Origin: Hydrogenovibrio halophilus DSM 15072
GTDB taxonomy: Bacteria > Pseudomonadota > Gammaproteobacteria > Thiomicrospirales > Thiomicrospiraceae
NCBI RefSeq assembly: GCF_000384235.1
Contig: NZ_KB913033.1
Span: forward strand, 1,681,164 to 1,745,163
Reading direction: 5' to 3'
Length of the DNA stretch: 64,000 nucleotides
Of the stretch, positions 9,195 to 18,141 are shown in pieces (the first letter of the stretch is position 1; each line of letters opens with the position of its first letter). The translations under genes were made by a program, and so were the position numbers. The notes beneath the pieces are model-generated. The model did not search any database. It was not told where the DNA came from and saw nothing but the letters and a program-made list of their open reading frames with translations.

Positions 9195-9827
9195 CTAGAT
9201 TTTCTCGGGCTTGCGTTGCACCTGATACAGCGCGATTTCCCCCAGCCAGTTGGGGGCAAACCGCATTGCAAAGGTCGGCTGATGCTTGCTGTTGACGACC
9301 GTGCGCGCCACCACTTCAATGTCTTTTTCCTCACACAGATTTTCAAAATCGGAAAAGGTGCACAGGTGGATATTGGGGGTGTTGTACCAGGGGTTGGGCA
9401 GGCTGGTGTTCTGCGGCATTTTGCCGCCAAAAAACAACTGCGCCCGATTGCGCCAGTGGGCAAAGTTGGGGAAGGTGATGATGCTCTGTTTGCCCACACT
9501 CAGCATTTCGTCCAGCATCCGGTCCGGTCGGCTGACCACCTGCAATGCCTGGGTCATGATCACATAGTCAAAGGAATCCTGGTCGAAGTAGTGGCAGATG
9601 TCGTGACTGTTGAGATTGCTCTGGATCACATTGATGCCGCGCTCAACCGCGCCCACCACTTTTTTGGGGTCCAGTTCCATACCGTAACCGGTGGTCTGGC
9701 GGGTGCGTTGCAGGTGCGCCAGCAACTTGCCGTCGCCACACCCCAGGTCCAGCACCCGTGCGTTCGGGGCAATCCAGTCGGCAATCAGTTCAAATTCCGG
9801 GGTGAGGTCGGACGTGAGGCGATCCAT
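9195..9827 (-). CDS. metW: Methionine biosynthesis protein MetW
   Basis: The 210-residue protein is a MetW-family SAM-dependent methyltransferase-like protein with the motif VLDLGCGDGKLL near residues 25-36. MetW works with MetX in homoserine acylation and is almost always its neighbour. The start codon shares one base with the metX stop (ATGA-type overlap), indicating tight coupling. The exact biochemical role of MetW is not settled, though in several proteobacteria it is required for MetX function. Confidence 0.92.
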   Translation of the reverse strand: MDRLTSDLTPEFELIADWIAPNARVLDLGCGDGKLLAHLQRTRQTTGYGMELDPKKVVGAVERGINVIQSNLNSHDICHYFDQDSFDYVIMTQALQVVSRPDRMLDEMLSVGKQSIITFPNFAHWRNRAQLFFGGKMPQNTSLPNPWYNTPNIHLCTFSDFENLCEEKDIEVVARTVVNSKHQPTFAMRFAPNWLGEIALYQVQRKPEKI

Positions 9828-10969
9828 CAGGCGACCTCCTCATGTTCGGCGGCAATGCGCTGCATATAGGCCCGGAACACGCCTTCGTAGTGCGCGTTGG
9901 GCAGCAGAAAGGCATCGTGACCGTGTTTGGAGTTGATTTCGGCATAGGTGACGTCGGCGTCGTTGTCGAGCAGGGCTTTGACGATTTCCTGCGAACGTTT
10001 GGGCGAAAAGCGCCAGTCGGACGTGAACGAGATCACCAGAAATTTGGCGGTGGTCTGTGCCAGTGCCTTGGCCAGACTGTTATCAAACTCCGCGGCCGGG
10101 TCAAAATAATCCAGTGCTTTGGTCATCAGCAGATAGGTGTTGGCGTCGAAGTTCTGTTTGGTGGCGAATTTTTCACCCTGATAACGCAGATAGCTTTCCA
10201 CCTGAAATTCCACATCAAAATTGTATTTCAGTTTGCCTTCGCGCAGTTCGCGCCCGAATTTGGACCCCATCATGTCATCCGACAAATAGGTCAGATGCCC
10301 CAGCATTCGAGCCAGTGCCAACCCGCGCTTGGGTGTGGTGCCCGCTTCGATGAAGCGCCCGTGGTGAAATTCGGGATCGGTCATGATCGCGCGGCGAGCG
10401 ACTTCGTTGAAGGCGATGTTCTGGGCGGAAAGCTTGGGTGCGGCGGCGATGACCAACGCGTGGCGCAAGCGATCGGGGTAATCCATGGCCCATTGCATCA
10501 CTTGCATCCCCCCCATGGAACCGCCAATCACCGCCGCCCAGGCATCGATGCCGAGGTAGTCGCGCAGCACATTCTGGCTGTTGACCCAGTCTTTGCAGGT
10601 CACAATCGGGAAATCGGGGCCGAAGACGTCGCCGGTTTCGGGGTTGATGCTGGCCGGGCCACTTGATCCGTGGCAGCCGCCCAAGTTGTTGGAACAGACC
10701 ACAAAAAAGCGGTTGGTATCAATGGGTTTGCCCGGACCGATGTACTGGTCCCACCAGCCCTGGGATTTTTCCTCGTCGTAATGCCCGGCCACGTGGTGAT
10801 TGCCGCTCAGTGCATGGCAGATCAGAACCGCATTGCTGGCATCGGCGTTCAACTGGCCATAGGTTTCGTATGTGAGGTCGTATTGGGGCAGGCGCGCCCC
10901 GCACACCATATCGAGCGGCGTGGTGACATGCAGTGTTTCTGGGGCGACGAGACCTATGGATTCAGACAT
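9827..10969 (-). CDS. metX: Homoserine O-acyltransferase MetX
   Basis: This enzyme activates homoserine with an acyl group at the entry of methionine synthesis. The 380-residue alpha/beta hydrolase fold has the nucleophile S151 in GGSMGGM, an aspartate in [10 protein letters not shown] and a histidine in SKHGHDAF. MetX proteins paired with MetW are often succinyltransferases rather than acetyltransferases, and sequence alone does not decide here. It forms an operon with metW. No MetJ-type box was recognised upstream. Confidence 0.93.
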   Translation of the reverse strand: MSESIGLVAPETLHVTTPLDMVCGARLPQYDLTYETYGQLNADASNAVLICHALSGNHHVAGHYDEEKSQGWWDQYIGPGKPIDTNRFFVVCSNNLGGCHGSSGPASINPETGDVFGPDFPIVTCKDWVNSQNVLRDYLGIDAWAAVIGGSMGGMQVMQWAMDYPDRLRHALVIAAAPKLSAQNIAFNEVARRAIMTDPEFHHGRFIEAGTTPKRGLALARMLGHLTYLSDDMMGSKFGRELREGKLKYNFDVEFQVESYLRYQGEKFATKQNFDANTYLLMTKALDYFDPAAEFDNSLAKALAQTTAKFLVISFTSDWRFSPKRSQEIVKALLDNDADVTYAEINSKHGHDAFLLPNAHYEGVFRAYMQRIAAEHEEVA

Positions 10970-11000
10970 GCAGACATTCTAACGGATAAGGGCGCACAAT

Positions 11001-11579
11001 TCATGCCGACAGTGCCAGCTGGGTGCCGATCTGAGCAATGCTGCCCACCACCACGATCTGTGTCAGTTTGATCGCCAGAATGGCCACAATCGGTGACAGG
11101 TCCAGGCCACCCATGGGCGGGATCAGGCGTTGGAACGGTGCCAGAATCGGTTGGGTCAATTGGTCAAAAATCGCTGTATTGGGGTTGGTGCCCTGAGAAA
11201 CCCAGCTCAGAATGACCTGAATGATGATCAGCCAGAACATCATGTCCAACAGTTGGTTCAGCACCTCTGTGATCGATGAAATGGCTATCACGCCCACGCC
11301 GAAATTTTTGCCAGCCAGATAGCCGATCAGCACCACCGTCAGCGCCTGAATGATCAGGGCGGTGACAATGGCCGGCCAGTCCCAACGGTTTGGGTGGGGC
11401 AGAAGCTTGTTGGCCGGAGCGCACAGCGGGTTGGTGACCTTGGCAATGAAATGCACAATCGGATTGTGCCAGTCCACACGGGTGGCCCGCATTAAAAACC
11501 GCAGCATCAGGGCAAAAATGACCAGGCCTGCGATAAACTGGATCAGAAACAGACCCCCTTGTCCGATTGGCGAATGCAT
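11001..11579 (-). CDS. yggT: YggT family membrane protein
   Basis: A 192-residue inner-membrane protein with two copies of the YGGT repeat (about 10-85 and 100-180), each with a hydrophobic helix and an N/P-rich turn (LCAPANKLLP and LILAPFQRLIPP). The YggT family is linked to osmotic stress tolerance and cell-shape or division phenotypes in other bacteria; its molecular activity is unknown. It follows proC by 49 bases on the same strand, the usual proC-yggT pairing. Confidence 0.88.
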   Translation of the reverse strand: MHSPIGQGGLFLIQFIAGLVIFALMLRFLMRATRVDWHNPIVHFIAKVTNPLCAPANKLLPHPNRWDWPAIVTALIIQALTVVLIGYLAGKNFGVGVIAISSITEVLNQLLDMMFWLIIIQVILSWVSQGTNPNTAIFDQLTQPILAPFQRLIPPMGGLDLSPIVAILAIKLTQIVVVGSIAQIGTQLALSA

Positions 11580-11628
11580 GTGTTGTCCTTGTTCTTGTGA
11601 ATGTTGGTGTTGTGGTTACTGGGAACCT

Positions 11629-12453
11629 CTATTGTTTACCCAGTTCGTCGGCCAGGGTTTTGGCCCGGTCGCGGGAGGCTTCCATGGCCTCGGTCACGAT
11701 GGCTTCCAGATCGTGGCGGGCAAACACGTCCAGCGCTTTTTCCGTGGTGCCGTTGGGCGAGGTCACTTTTTCGCGCAGCGTCTGACAGTCATCATGGCTT
11801 TCCAGCGCCATTTTGGACGCGCCGAAAGCGGTTTGAATCGTGAGCAAACGGGCGGTTTTGGCATCCATTCCCATTTTTCGGGCCACGTTTTCCATGGTTT
11901 CCATCAACAGAAAATAATAGGCCGGACCACTGCCGGAAACCGCCGTGATCACGTCCAAATCGTCTTCATGATCGACCCAGACGGCCATGCCAGCGGCGCG
12001 CATCAGGTGTTCGGCTTCGTCTTTCTGGCCCTGGCTGACCCGGGCATTGGCAAAGAGCCCGGCGGCACCGCTTTGAATCAGCGACGGCGTGTTGGGCATG
12101 GTGCGCACGATCGCCGTGTGTCCGCCCAGCCAGCGGTCAATGTCGGTGGTGCGCACACCCGCCGCAATCGAGACCATCAGAGGGGCCGAGGCCTGGACCG
12201 ATGACTGCAGTGACTGGCACACATCCGCCAGTTGCTGCGGTTTGACCGCCAGCACCACCACATCGGCCCGTTTGACCGCTTCGGCATTGTCGGTCAGGCA
12301 TTCGATGCCGTAACGTTGCGACAGATCGCGGCAACGTGCCTCATCCCGGTCGGTGGCAATCAGTTTGGCTTTGTCATAGCCGCTGGCAATCAAACCGCCA
12401 ATCAGGCTGATGCTCATATTGCCCGCGCCGATAAACGCCAGTGTCGCACTCAT
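11629..12453 (-). CDS. proC: Pyrroline-5-carboxylate reductase
   Basis: Last enzyme of proline synthesis, reducing pyrroline-5-carboxylate with NAD(P)H. The 274-residue protein begins with the Rossmann loop FIGAGNMS and contains LAVKPQQL and the C-terminal signature ITAVSGSGPAYYFLLME. ATG at 12453 is preferred because AAGGAG lies five bases upstream; a GTG two codons earlier is possible. It is the first gene of the proC-yggT unit. yggS, often upstream of proC, is instead found at 25.9 kb. Confidence 0.93.
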   Translation of the reverse strand: MSATLAFIGAGNMSISLIGGLIASGYDKAKLIATDRDEARCRDLSQRYGIECLTDNAEAVKRADVVVLAVKPQQLADVCQSLQSSVQASAPLMVSIAAGVRTTDIDRWLGGHTAIVRTMPNTPSLIQSGAAGLFANARVSQGQKDEAEHLMRAAGMAVWVDHEDDLDVITAVSGSGPAYYFLLMETMENVARKMGMDAKTARLLTIQTAFGASKMALESHDDCQTLREKVTSPNGTTEKALDVFARHDLEAIVTEAMEASRDRAKTLADELGKQ

Positions 12454-12589
12454 GGCCACTCCTTATATCTGGTTCAAAACAGTTGCTCACATTATAACCG
12501 ATCCTGCCGGTTTCCCAACAGCCTGAGCCCGAATGCAAAGCAACACAGGGCGTAAAAAGGGCAGGAGACCCGGGCGATCGGATTCGGCG

Positions 12590-13861
12590 TTATTTTTTGA
12601 ATAACTTGTGATTGCCGCGTTGGCCAATGGCACCGGCCAATCGCTCCACCCCGTGAATGTAAGCGCTGGTGCGCAGGCTGCAATCGAATTTTTCCGCCAG
12701 ATCGTACACCAGATTGGCTTCGCGGCGCATGATCTTGGACAGGCGTTGCTGGACTTCGGCTTCTTCCCAGTAAAACCCGGCCCGGTTTTGCACCCATTCA
12801 AAATAACTCACGGTGACCCCGCCGGCATTGGCCAACACATCCGGGATCACGGCAATGCCATTGTGCTGCAGAATTTCATCGGCCTGGGGAGAAATCGGCC
12901 CGTTGGCGATTTCGAGTACCGTGTTCGCGTGAACGTCTTCGGCGTTTTCCTGAGTGATCTGGTTTTCCATGGCTGCAAGCACCAGCACATCCACGTCCAG
13001 AGACAGCAATTCCTGATTGCTGATGACCTCATGGACGACCTCGTTGCAGACGGTGCCATCGCAGTAAACCGAATGCAGGGTATTGGTCTCTTCCTTGTAG
13101 TATTTGACATGATCCACCTGCAGGCCGTTGGGGTCGTGTATGGCCCCCACCGAATCGGACACGGCGACCACTTTGTAGCCTTCGGCCTGCGCCAGCCGGG
13201 CAAAGTGGTAACCGGCGTTGCCGAACCCCTGGACCGCCAGAGTGGTCTTGTTCCGGTCCCAGCCGTTGCGACGTGCGTATTCGTCCAGACAGAACAAAGC
13301 GCCCTGACCCGTGGCCTGAGTACGGCCCTGGGAACCATTCAGATAGATGGGTTTGCCGGTGATGATGCCCGGCACCTGACGCCGTGACAACACCGAATAT
13401 TCATCGGCCATCCAGCCCATAATGGTGGCGTTGGTGTACATGTCCGGTGCCGGAATGTCGCGGGTTTCACCGATGACGTCGGCAAACGCGCGAATATAGC
13501 CACGTGAGAGCCGTTCCAGTTCCAGCTGAGACAGATCTTTGGGGTGCACCGTGATCCCGCCTTTGGCCCCGCCGAAAGGCAGACCGGCGATGGCGCACTT
13601 GACCGTCATCCAGAAGCTCAGCGAGGTCACCTCATCCATGTTGACTCGCGGGTGATAGCGTATCCCGCCTTTGGTCGGTCCGCGTGTGTCGTCGTATTGC
13701 ACCCGATAGCCGGTGAACATCTGCAAGGTGCCGTCGTCCATGCGCACGGGAATGCTGGCTTTGATCGAACGTTTGGGCACCGAAAGTCGGGTGATCACTT
13801 CCTCGTCGACGTCGATGTGTTTGAAGACTTCGCTGAGTCGCTGCTTTGCGATTTCGAACAT
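12590..13861 (-). CDS. gdhA: Glutamate dehydrogenase (Glu/Leu/Phe/Val family)
   Basis: The 423-residue protein is a hexameric-type glutamate dehydrogenase that interconverts glutamate and 2-oxoglutarate plus ammonia. GGIRYHP, the catalytic-lysine region MTVKCAIAGLPFGGAKGG (about 85-105), the DIPAPDMYTN substrate loop and a nucleotide-binding VQGFGNAGYH near 210 are all present. The length fits the short NAD-preferring class, but cofactor choice is inferred. It stands alone and is divergent from the 14-kb gene across a 174-bp gap. Confidence 0.93.
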   Translation of the reverse strand: MFEIAKQRLSEVFKHIDVDEEVITRLSVPKRSIKASIPVRMDDGTLQMFTGYRVQYDDTRGPTKGGIRYHPRVNMDEVTSLSFWMTVKCAIAGLPFGGAKGGITVHPKDLSQLELERLSRGYIRAFADVIGETRDIPAPDMYTNATIMGWMADEYSVLSRRQVPGIITGKPIYLNGSQGRTQATGQGALFCLDEYARRNGWDRNKTTLAVQGFGNAGYHFARLAQAEGYKVVAVSDSVGAIHDPNGLQVDHVKYYKEETNTLHSVYCDGTVCNEVVHEVISNQELLSLDVDVLVLAAMENQITQENAEDVHANTVLEIANGPISPQADEILQHNGIAVIPDVLANAGGVTVSYFEWVQNRAGFYWEEAEVQQRLSKIMRREANLVYDLAEKFDCSLRTSAYIHGVERLAGAIGQRGNHKLFKK

Positions 13862-14035
13862 ACACGCTCCTGATCGTCTGGTGGTGGGGCTTACGCGATA
13901 AGGCCCATTATGCCGCCTTAAAAACCGATTGACCAGTTTAAGTTTCCCCGAATTTGGCCGTTAATTCTTACGAGAACAAAAATAATGTGTCGCAAAGACG
14001 ATTCAAGCGCACTCTGACCAGAAAAAGGAACGATT

Positions 14036-15082
14036 ATGGCCTCACCGATTCAATCCAATCATTCACCCTTGCAAAGCCTGCTCTCAAATCATCGGCGAGC
14101 GGATCAGGACGAGAAACTGACCGGGCAGGACCGTGCCAATCAGGTCCGCCCTCCTGCTGCTGAGGCACAGAATCCGGCGCGTTCACAGTCGCCGGGGTTT
14201 TCGCCCAGTGCTCAGGGTTTGCAGGCCATGGCCAAAAGCAGTTCCTTTGAGCAATCGCTGTCTTACAGCCATACCATGACCCTGAACCTGCAGACGCGTG
14301 AAGGCGACAGCGTTCAGGTCGATTTTCGTCAGCTTTATGCCCAGTATCAATCCTATCAGGCGAATCAGTCTGCCGAATCCGGCCCGCAAGGCGCGCGTCT
14401 GTTTGAAAGCCGCGAGGCCATGGAAGCCACCGCGTTCGAAGAACGGTTTGGCTTTTCGGTGCAGGGCGACCTCAATGACGACGAATTGGACGCCATTTTT
14501 GACGTGTTCGAACGGGTGGGCAAGTTGGCGGATGAGTTTTTCAACGGTGACGTCGAAAAAGCTTTCGAACAGGCCCAGAGCCTGGAGATCGATTTTGGTC
14601 AGCTCAAAAGCATGGATTTGAATCTGGAAAAAACCCAGACCATGGCCCAGCGTTACCAGCAAACCCAGGCCTATCAACAGGGCGAAGCCCCCAAAGCGAA
14701 TGAAAAAGGCGAAGCCAGTGATGTGGGCAAACTGCCGGAATATCTGCAGGAGTGGCAGGGCGTGATTGAGCGCATGGACGAACACTTTGCCCAGGCCCGT
14801 GAAAGCGTGGACAAAATGATGGCGTCGATCATGGGCCAACGTGAAGAGGTCGCGACCGAAGAAGGCGAAGACGGCGCATCGAAGGCATCACCAGCCAACT
14901 GGCTGGAGCGGGTTCAGGGTTTTCACGACCGTCTGGCCGAAGCCTTTGGCTTGCGTGATCTGATGCGTCCACAGGCCGATGCACAGACAGACGCTGACAC
15001 CAGTGCCAATGCAGAGGGTGAGACGGGTGAAAATGCGGAAACTTCGGCTCAAGAAACGACCGGATCCGCCGATAAACCATGA
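14036..15082 (+). CDS. Acidic, glutamine-rich protein, possibly DUF5610-like
   Basis: A 348-residue protein with no signal peptide. Residues 1-80 are polar and disordered; about 80-130 contain LSYSHTMTLNLQTREGD, reminiscent of DUF5610-type proteins (S-x-S-x-T-L-x-I-x-T-x-x-G-D). The middle (135-215) is a helical segment with FNGDVEKAFEQAQSL and FGQLKSMDLNLE, and the C-terminus (285-348) is very acidic and low in complexity. The function is unknown. The start follows AAAGGAACG. A clear terminator follows, so it is monocistronic. The family call is from memory of motif style only. Confidence 0.7.
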   Translation: MASPIQSNHSPLQSLLSNHRRADQDEKLTGQDRANQVRPPAAEAQNPARSQSPGFSPSAQGLQAMAKSSSFEQSLSYSHTMTLNLQTREGDSVQVDFRQLYAQYQSYQANQSAESGPQGARLFESREAMEATAFEERFGFSVQGDLNDDELDAIFDVFERVGKLADEFFNGDVEKAFEQAQSLEIDFGQLKSMDLNLEKTQTMAQRYQQTQAYQQGEAPKANEKGEASDVGKLPEYLQEWQGVIERMDEHFAQARESVDKMMASIMGQREEVATEEGEDGASKASPANWLERVQGFHDRLAEAFGLRDLMRPQADAQTDADTSANAEGETGENAETSAQETTGSADKP

Positions 15083-15154
15083 TAACAGAGGCCAAAAAAG
15101 GCCCAACCTGACAGAGTGCATCCAGACACTCTGCAGGGCAAAAAGGAGAGAACC

Positions 15155-15190
15155 AAAACCGGAAGTGGTCACAGACCGCCTCCGGTTTTT
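15155..15190 (+). terminator. Rho-independent terminator after the 14-kb gene
   Basis: Nine-base stem AAAACCGGA/TCCGGTTTT with a smaller inner stem (GGTC/GACC), ending in a T run. Confidence 0.85.
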
Positions 15191-15225
15191 CTATGCCTGA
15201 CAGAAACCTGATAATGGTATTTTTG

Positions 15226-15237
15226 ACCAGGCCTGGT
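15226..15237. repeat. ACCAGGCCTGGT palindrome, intergenic copy
   Basis: Exact copy between convergent genes, flanked by TTTTTG on the left and AAA on the right. Confidence 0.95.
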
Positions 15238-15273
15238 AAATGATGATTGTGGTCAATCCATTATGGTCAGGTG

Positions 15274-17268
15274 TCACTGAGCAAAAACAACGGGCAAACG
15301 CATCACAAACTGGACCTTGTCCTGTTCCACCAGATTGGCCGCCAGAGACCCTTTGTGGGTTTCGGCGATCAATTTCACCAGTGACAGTCCCAGACCAGTG
15401 CTCTCCTGTTGTTTGGATGAAAGGGTGCAGTAGGTCTCCAGGCTGTCTTTCAGTCTTTCTTCTGTCATGGGTGTGTCAGGTTGATTGACCACGCCGAGGG
15501 CGAGGGTTTGATCCGAGACAATGGCCACCAAGGTGATTCGTGAAGCTTCCGGTGAATAACGACAGGCGTTGTCCACCAAGTTGAATAGACCAATTTGCAC
15601 AAGCGTGGCATCCATTTTGACTCGGGTGGTGGGATTGACTTCAACATGAAATTCAAAATGACGATCCGAATGAATACTTTCGACCAGTTCGATGGCCTCC
15701 TGCAACCAGGGCTGTAATAAAACCGTTTTCACATCGGTCGAAAGCTGGCCACTGATCAGCTGATCGGTGGAAAGCCAGTGCTCAAACAGGGTTTTCAGGC
15801 GCTTGGCCTGGCCTTCAATCGAGGCCAGGCGTTTCTCTGAGTGGTCAATGCCATGCTGGCGTTCCATATTGAGCGTTTCAATCTGGTTGAGCATCGCGTT
15901 CAAAGGGTTCTTGAATTCATGCGAAATCATGGCACCAAAGCGCATATAGGTCTTGAACGCACTTTGCACTTTATACAGAGAGGCCTGAATATTCTGAGTC
16001 CGTTTGAACACCTTGCGCTCCAGTCTGGACTGGTTGCTGGTCAATATTTTTTGATTTTCCAGGCTGTCTTCAAGCGAGGCCTGTTGCAGGCGATCATGCT
16101 CAATGCGCTCAATGCGCATGGAATCGGCCAGAGCAATGGCAAGTAACAGCATTTCCAGTGCCGACCCAATCTGGATACTGTGCGCCGTCAACGGGCTTGT
16201 TTCGACCCACCCAAAATTACGAAGCGTTGCAATAATGGTAGCCACCAATAGGGTCGACCAGGCGATCAGAAAAAAACGGGCCTGTTTGTAACCGCGTATC
16301 AGGCAAATAAACGCAACGATCATGGCAATGATGGCCCCAATCGGTGCGCCCAGGCTCAACAGCCAGGAAGGTGTGGTGGATGCAGGCCAGATCAGTACGG
16401 TGACGATCGACCCGAAAAAAGTCAGAGAAGTCAGCAACAACAGATTGTCCCCGACCGGGCTGTACAGCGGGGTATTCAAAAACCTTCGCGCAAAAACAAT
16501 GGCGAGCAGGGACGCCAGATTGAACAGCACCGTGCCGATGATGGTCGTGGTCTGGTCATAAGGCATGCCCAGCCATTGCTGAGGAAACCCATAGTAAAAA
16601 GCAAGCGCTGAAGCCAACGCCGTGGCAAACAACACATAGTAACCAAATCGCCCGTCTCGAAGAGAGAGGAACAAAAACAGATTGTACAGAATCAGACTGG
16701 CGACCCAGCCAAAATACAAAGCCTGGGTAAAGTAGAACCCCTGTTTTTCTTCAGCAAAGGTTTTATGGGAACTGATGGTCAAAGGCACGGTCAGAGAGGC
16801 GCTGGTTTCCATTTTGATCAGCACCTGGTTCAGGCCATTTGCCAAAGGCAGATCATAGGCCAGATAACGGCTGGGCCACTGGTTTTTGTCGGTGTCAATC
16901 CTGTGAAATGCCCCCTGGTGGTTTTTCAAGTACAGATCAAACGCCAGGGGCGGGTAATATCCAAACTCCAGAATCCACTGATCCAGCGCACTCTGGTTGT
17001 CAATGTCAAACTTCAGCCAAAGGGTCTGGTTGCTGTAGCCAAGATTGAGGACCGAAGACTTTTGATGAGGGTAAAATGCCTGTTCAGACGCCAACACTTC
17101 CTTCAATGACATCTCATTCGGCGTCAGTAAATAAGTCAGTTGTGCATTGAGCGTGTACACCTGATCGGTGTTTTTGATTTGCAAGGGTTGCGCCAGGCCA
17201 GGCGTCATCCACAAAATGAGCAAGCCGATCCAGCCAAAACGAATCAAAAAACGCCCCCCGCTATGCAT
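15274..17268 (-). CDS. 7TMR-DISM sensor histidine kinase
   Basis: The roughly 664-residue inner-membrane sensor begins with a signal peptide, then a periplasmic 7TMR-DISM extracellular domain (about 40-180, with QTLWLKFDIDNQS). Seven transmembrane helices (about 190-390) and a coiled coil lead to a HisKA domain with the phospho-accepting H449 in MISHEFKNPLNA, then an ATPase domain with NLVDNACRYSP and STGLGLSL. The start at 17268 overlaps the response-regulator stop by eight bases; a start 11 codons upstream would deepen the overlap and spoil the signal peptide. DISM domains typically sense small carbohydrates or other periplasmic ligands. It probably phosphorylates the adjacent regulator. 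Confidence 0.9.
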   Translation of the reverse strand: MHSGGRFLIRFGWIGLLILWMTPGLAQPLQIKNTDQVYTLNAQLTYLLTPNEMSLKEVLASEQAFYPHQKSSVLNLGYSNQTLWLKFDIDNQSALDQWILEFGYYPPLAFDLYLKNHQGAFHRIDTDKNQWPSRYLAYDLPLANGLNQVLIKMETSASLTVPLTISSHKTFAEEKQGFYFTQALYFGWVASLILYNLFLFLSLRDGRFGYYVLFATALASALAFYYGFPQQWLGMPYDQTTTIIGTVLFNLASLLAIVFARRFLNTPLYSPVGDNLLLLTSLTFFGSIVTVLIWPASTTPSWLLSLGAPIGAIIAMIVAFICLIRGYKQARFFLIAWSTLLVATIIATLRNFGWVETSPLTAHSIQIGSALEMLLLAIALADSMRIERIEHDRLQQASLEDSLENQKILTSNQSRLERKVFKRTQNIQASLYKVQSAFKTYMRFGAMISHEFKNPLNAMLNQIETLNMERQHGIDHSEKRLASIEGQAKRLKTLFEHWLSTDQLISGQLSTDVKTVLLQPWLQEAIELVESIHSDRHFEFHVEVNPTTRVKMDATLVQIGLFNLVDNACRYSPEASRITLVAIVSDQTLALGVVNQPDTPMTEERLKDSLETYCTLSSKQQESTGLGLSLVKLIAETHKGSLAANLVEQDKVQFVMRLPVVFAQ

Positions 17269-17974
17269 CGGAAGAGACCTGTAAATCAGATTTGAATGCA
17301 TAGCCCACGCCCCGCACAGTAATCAGAGGCAGGGACAATGCCCCCGTTTCGGTGCGCACTTTCTGTCGCAATCGACGCACCAGCGTTTCCAGCCGCCGTT
17401 CGTCATAACTGGCCGGATCAGCCTGCAACCCCAGAATAATCGTCTGCCTGGAAACCGGTTGGCCACACCAACGCGCCATCGTCTGCAACAACCGTATTTC
17501 CGACAGCGTCAAAGGAATTTGATCACCGACAGGGCTGATCAGTTGCCATTGAGGCAGATCCAAATGCCATCCACGACTGCGCGCTGAGTCACGTTCTGGA
17601 TAAGGCCTGGCCTCTGGCAAACGAGCGGCCAGATTTTCCAGTTGCAGATACAGCTCTCTGGCCGCCAGCGGTTTGCGCAAAAACACATCTGCCCCCAGCG
17701 CCAGTCCTTTCAGACGGGTGGCTTCCTGATGATGCGCCGACACAATGATCAGCCCTAGGCGCTGGCAGGCACTGGCGTTGTGTTGCAGCCACTCCAGCCC
17801 ACAGCCATCGGGCAACTCAATATCGAGCACCATAATCTCAACCGGGTTTGACTGCAAAAGACGGCTGGCCTCTTTCAGTGTGGTCGCCTCATACACCACC
17901 AGATTGTGCAAACGCAAATAACTGGCCAGTGCCTCCAGTGTCTCGGTTTCGTCTTCAATCAACAATACATGCAT
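17261..17974 (-). CDS. OmpR/PhoB-family response regulator
   Basis: The 237-residue two-component regulator has a receiver domain (1-120; acidic pair E7/D8, phosphorylation site D51 in VLDIELPDG, K101 in LRKPL) and a winged-helix DNA-binding domain (about 135-230, with PLTLSEIRLLQ and VRGVGYAFK). It is co-transcribed with the kinase gene through an overlapping start. It is divergent from the exoprotein gene, and the shared 167-bp intergenic region holds four TGTCRG direct repeats at exact 10-bp steps, the arrangement expected for this family. It probably controls its own operon, tpsA-tpsB, or both. Confidence 0.92.
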   Translation of the reverse strand: MHVLLIEDETETLEALASYLRLHNLVVYEATTLKEASRLLQSNPVEIMVLDIELPDGCGLEWLQHNASACQRLGLIIVSAHHQEATRLKGLALGADVFLRKPLAARELYLQLENLAARLPEARPYPERDSARSRGWHLDLPQWQLISPVGDQIPLTLSEIRLLQTMARWCGQPVSRQTIILGLQADPASYDERRLETLVRRLRQKVRTETGALSLPLITVRGVGYAFKSDLQVSSDA

Positions 17975-18034
17975 GGCAATACGGATTTTTTCAAAAAAAC
18001 AAATGTATCAGAACTCGGCGAAAAACCCCAGCAA

Positions 18035-18070
18035 TGTCAGGTTTTGTCAGAAAGTGTCGGTTTGTGTCAG
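18035..18070. promoter_or_regulatory. Putative response-regulator operator: four TGTCRG direct repeats
   Basis: TGTCAG, TGTCAG, TGTCGG and TGTCAG start at 18035, 18045, 18055 and 18065, exactly one helical turn apart, so they face the same side of the DNA. They lie between the divergent response-regulator and tpsA genes. OmpR/PhoB-type regulators bind tandem direct repeats with 10-11-bp spacing. The role is inferred. Confidence 0.7.
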
Positions 18071-18141
18071 CTATGACAGGGCGTTTTTTAATAAGATGCG
18101 AAAAAACCAGAACATAGCAATGAAACCTGAGGAGCAATCAC

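Noticed and set aside
10970-11000. MetJ box upstream of metX
   Set aside because: No tandem AGACGTCT-like repeats are present here or upstream of metK or metF.
13954-14163. Small frame overlapping the start of the 14-kb gene
   Set aside because: It has no ribosome binding site and overlaps the better-supported start at 14036 in another frame.
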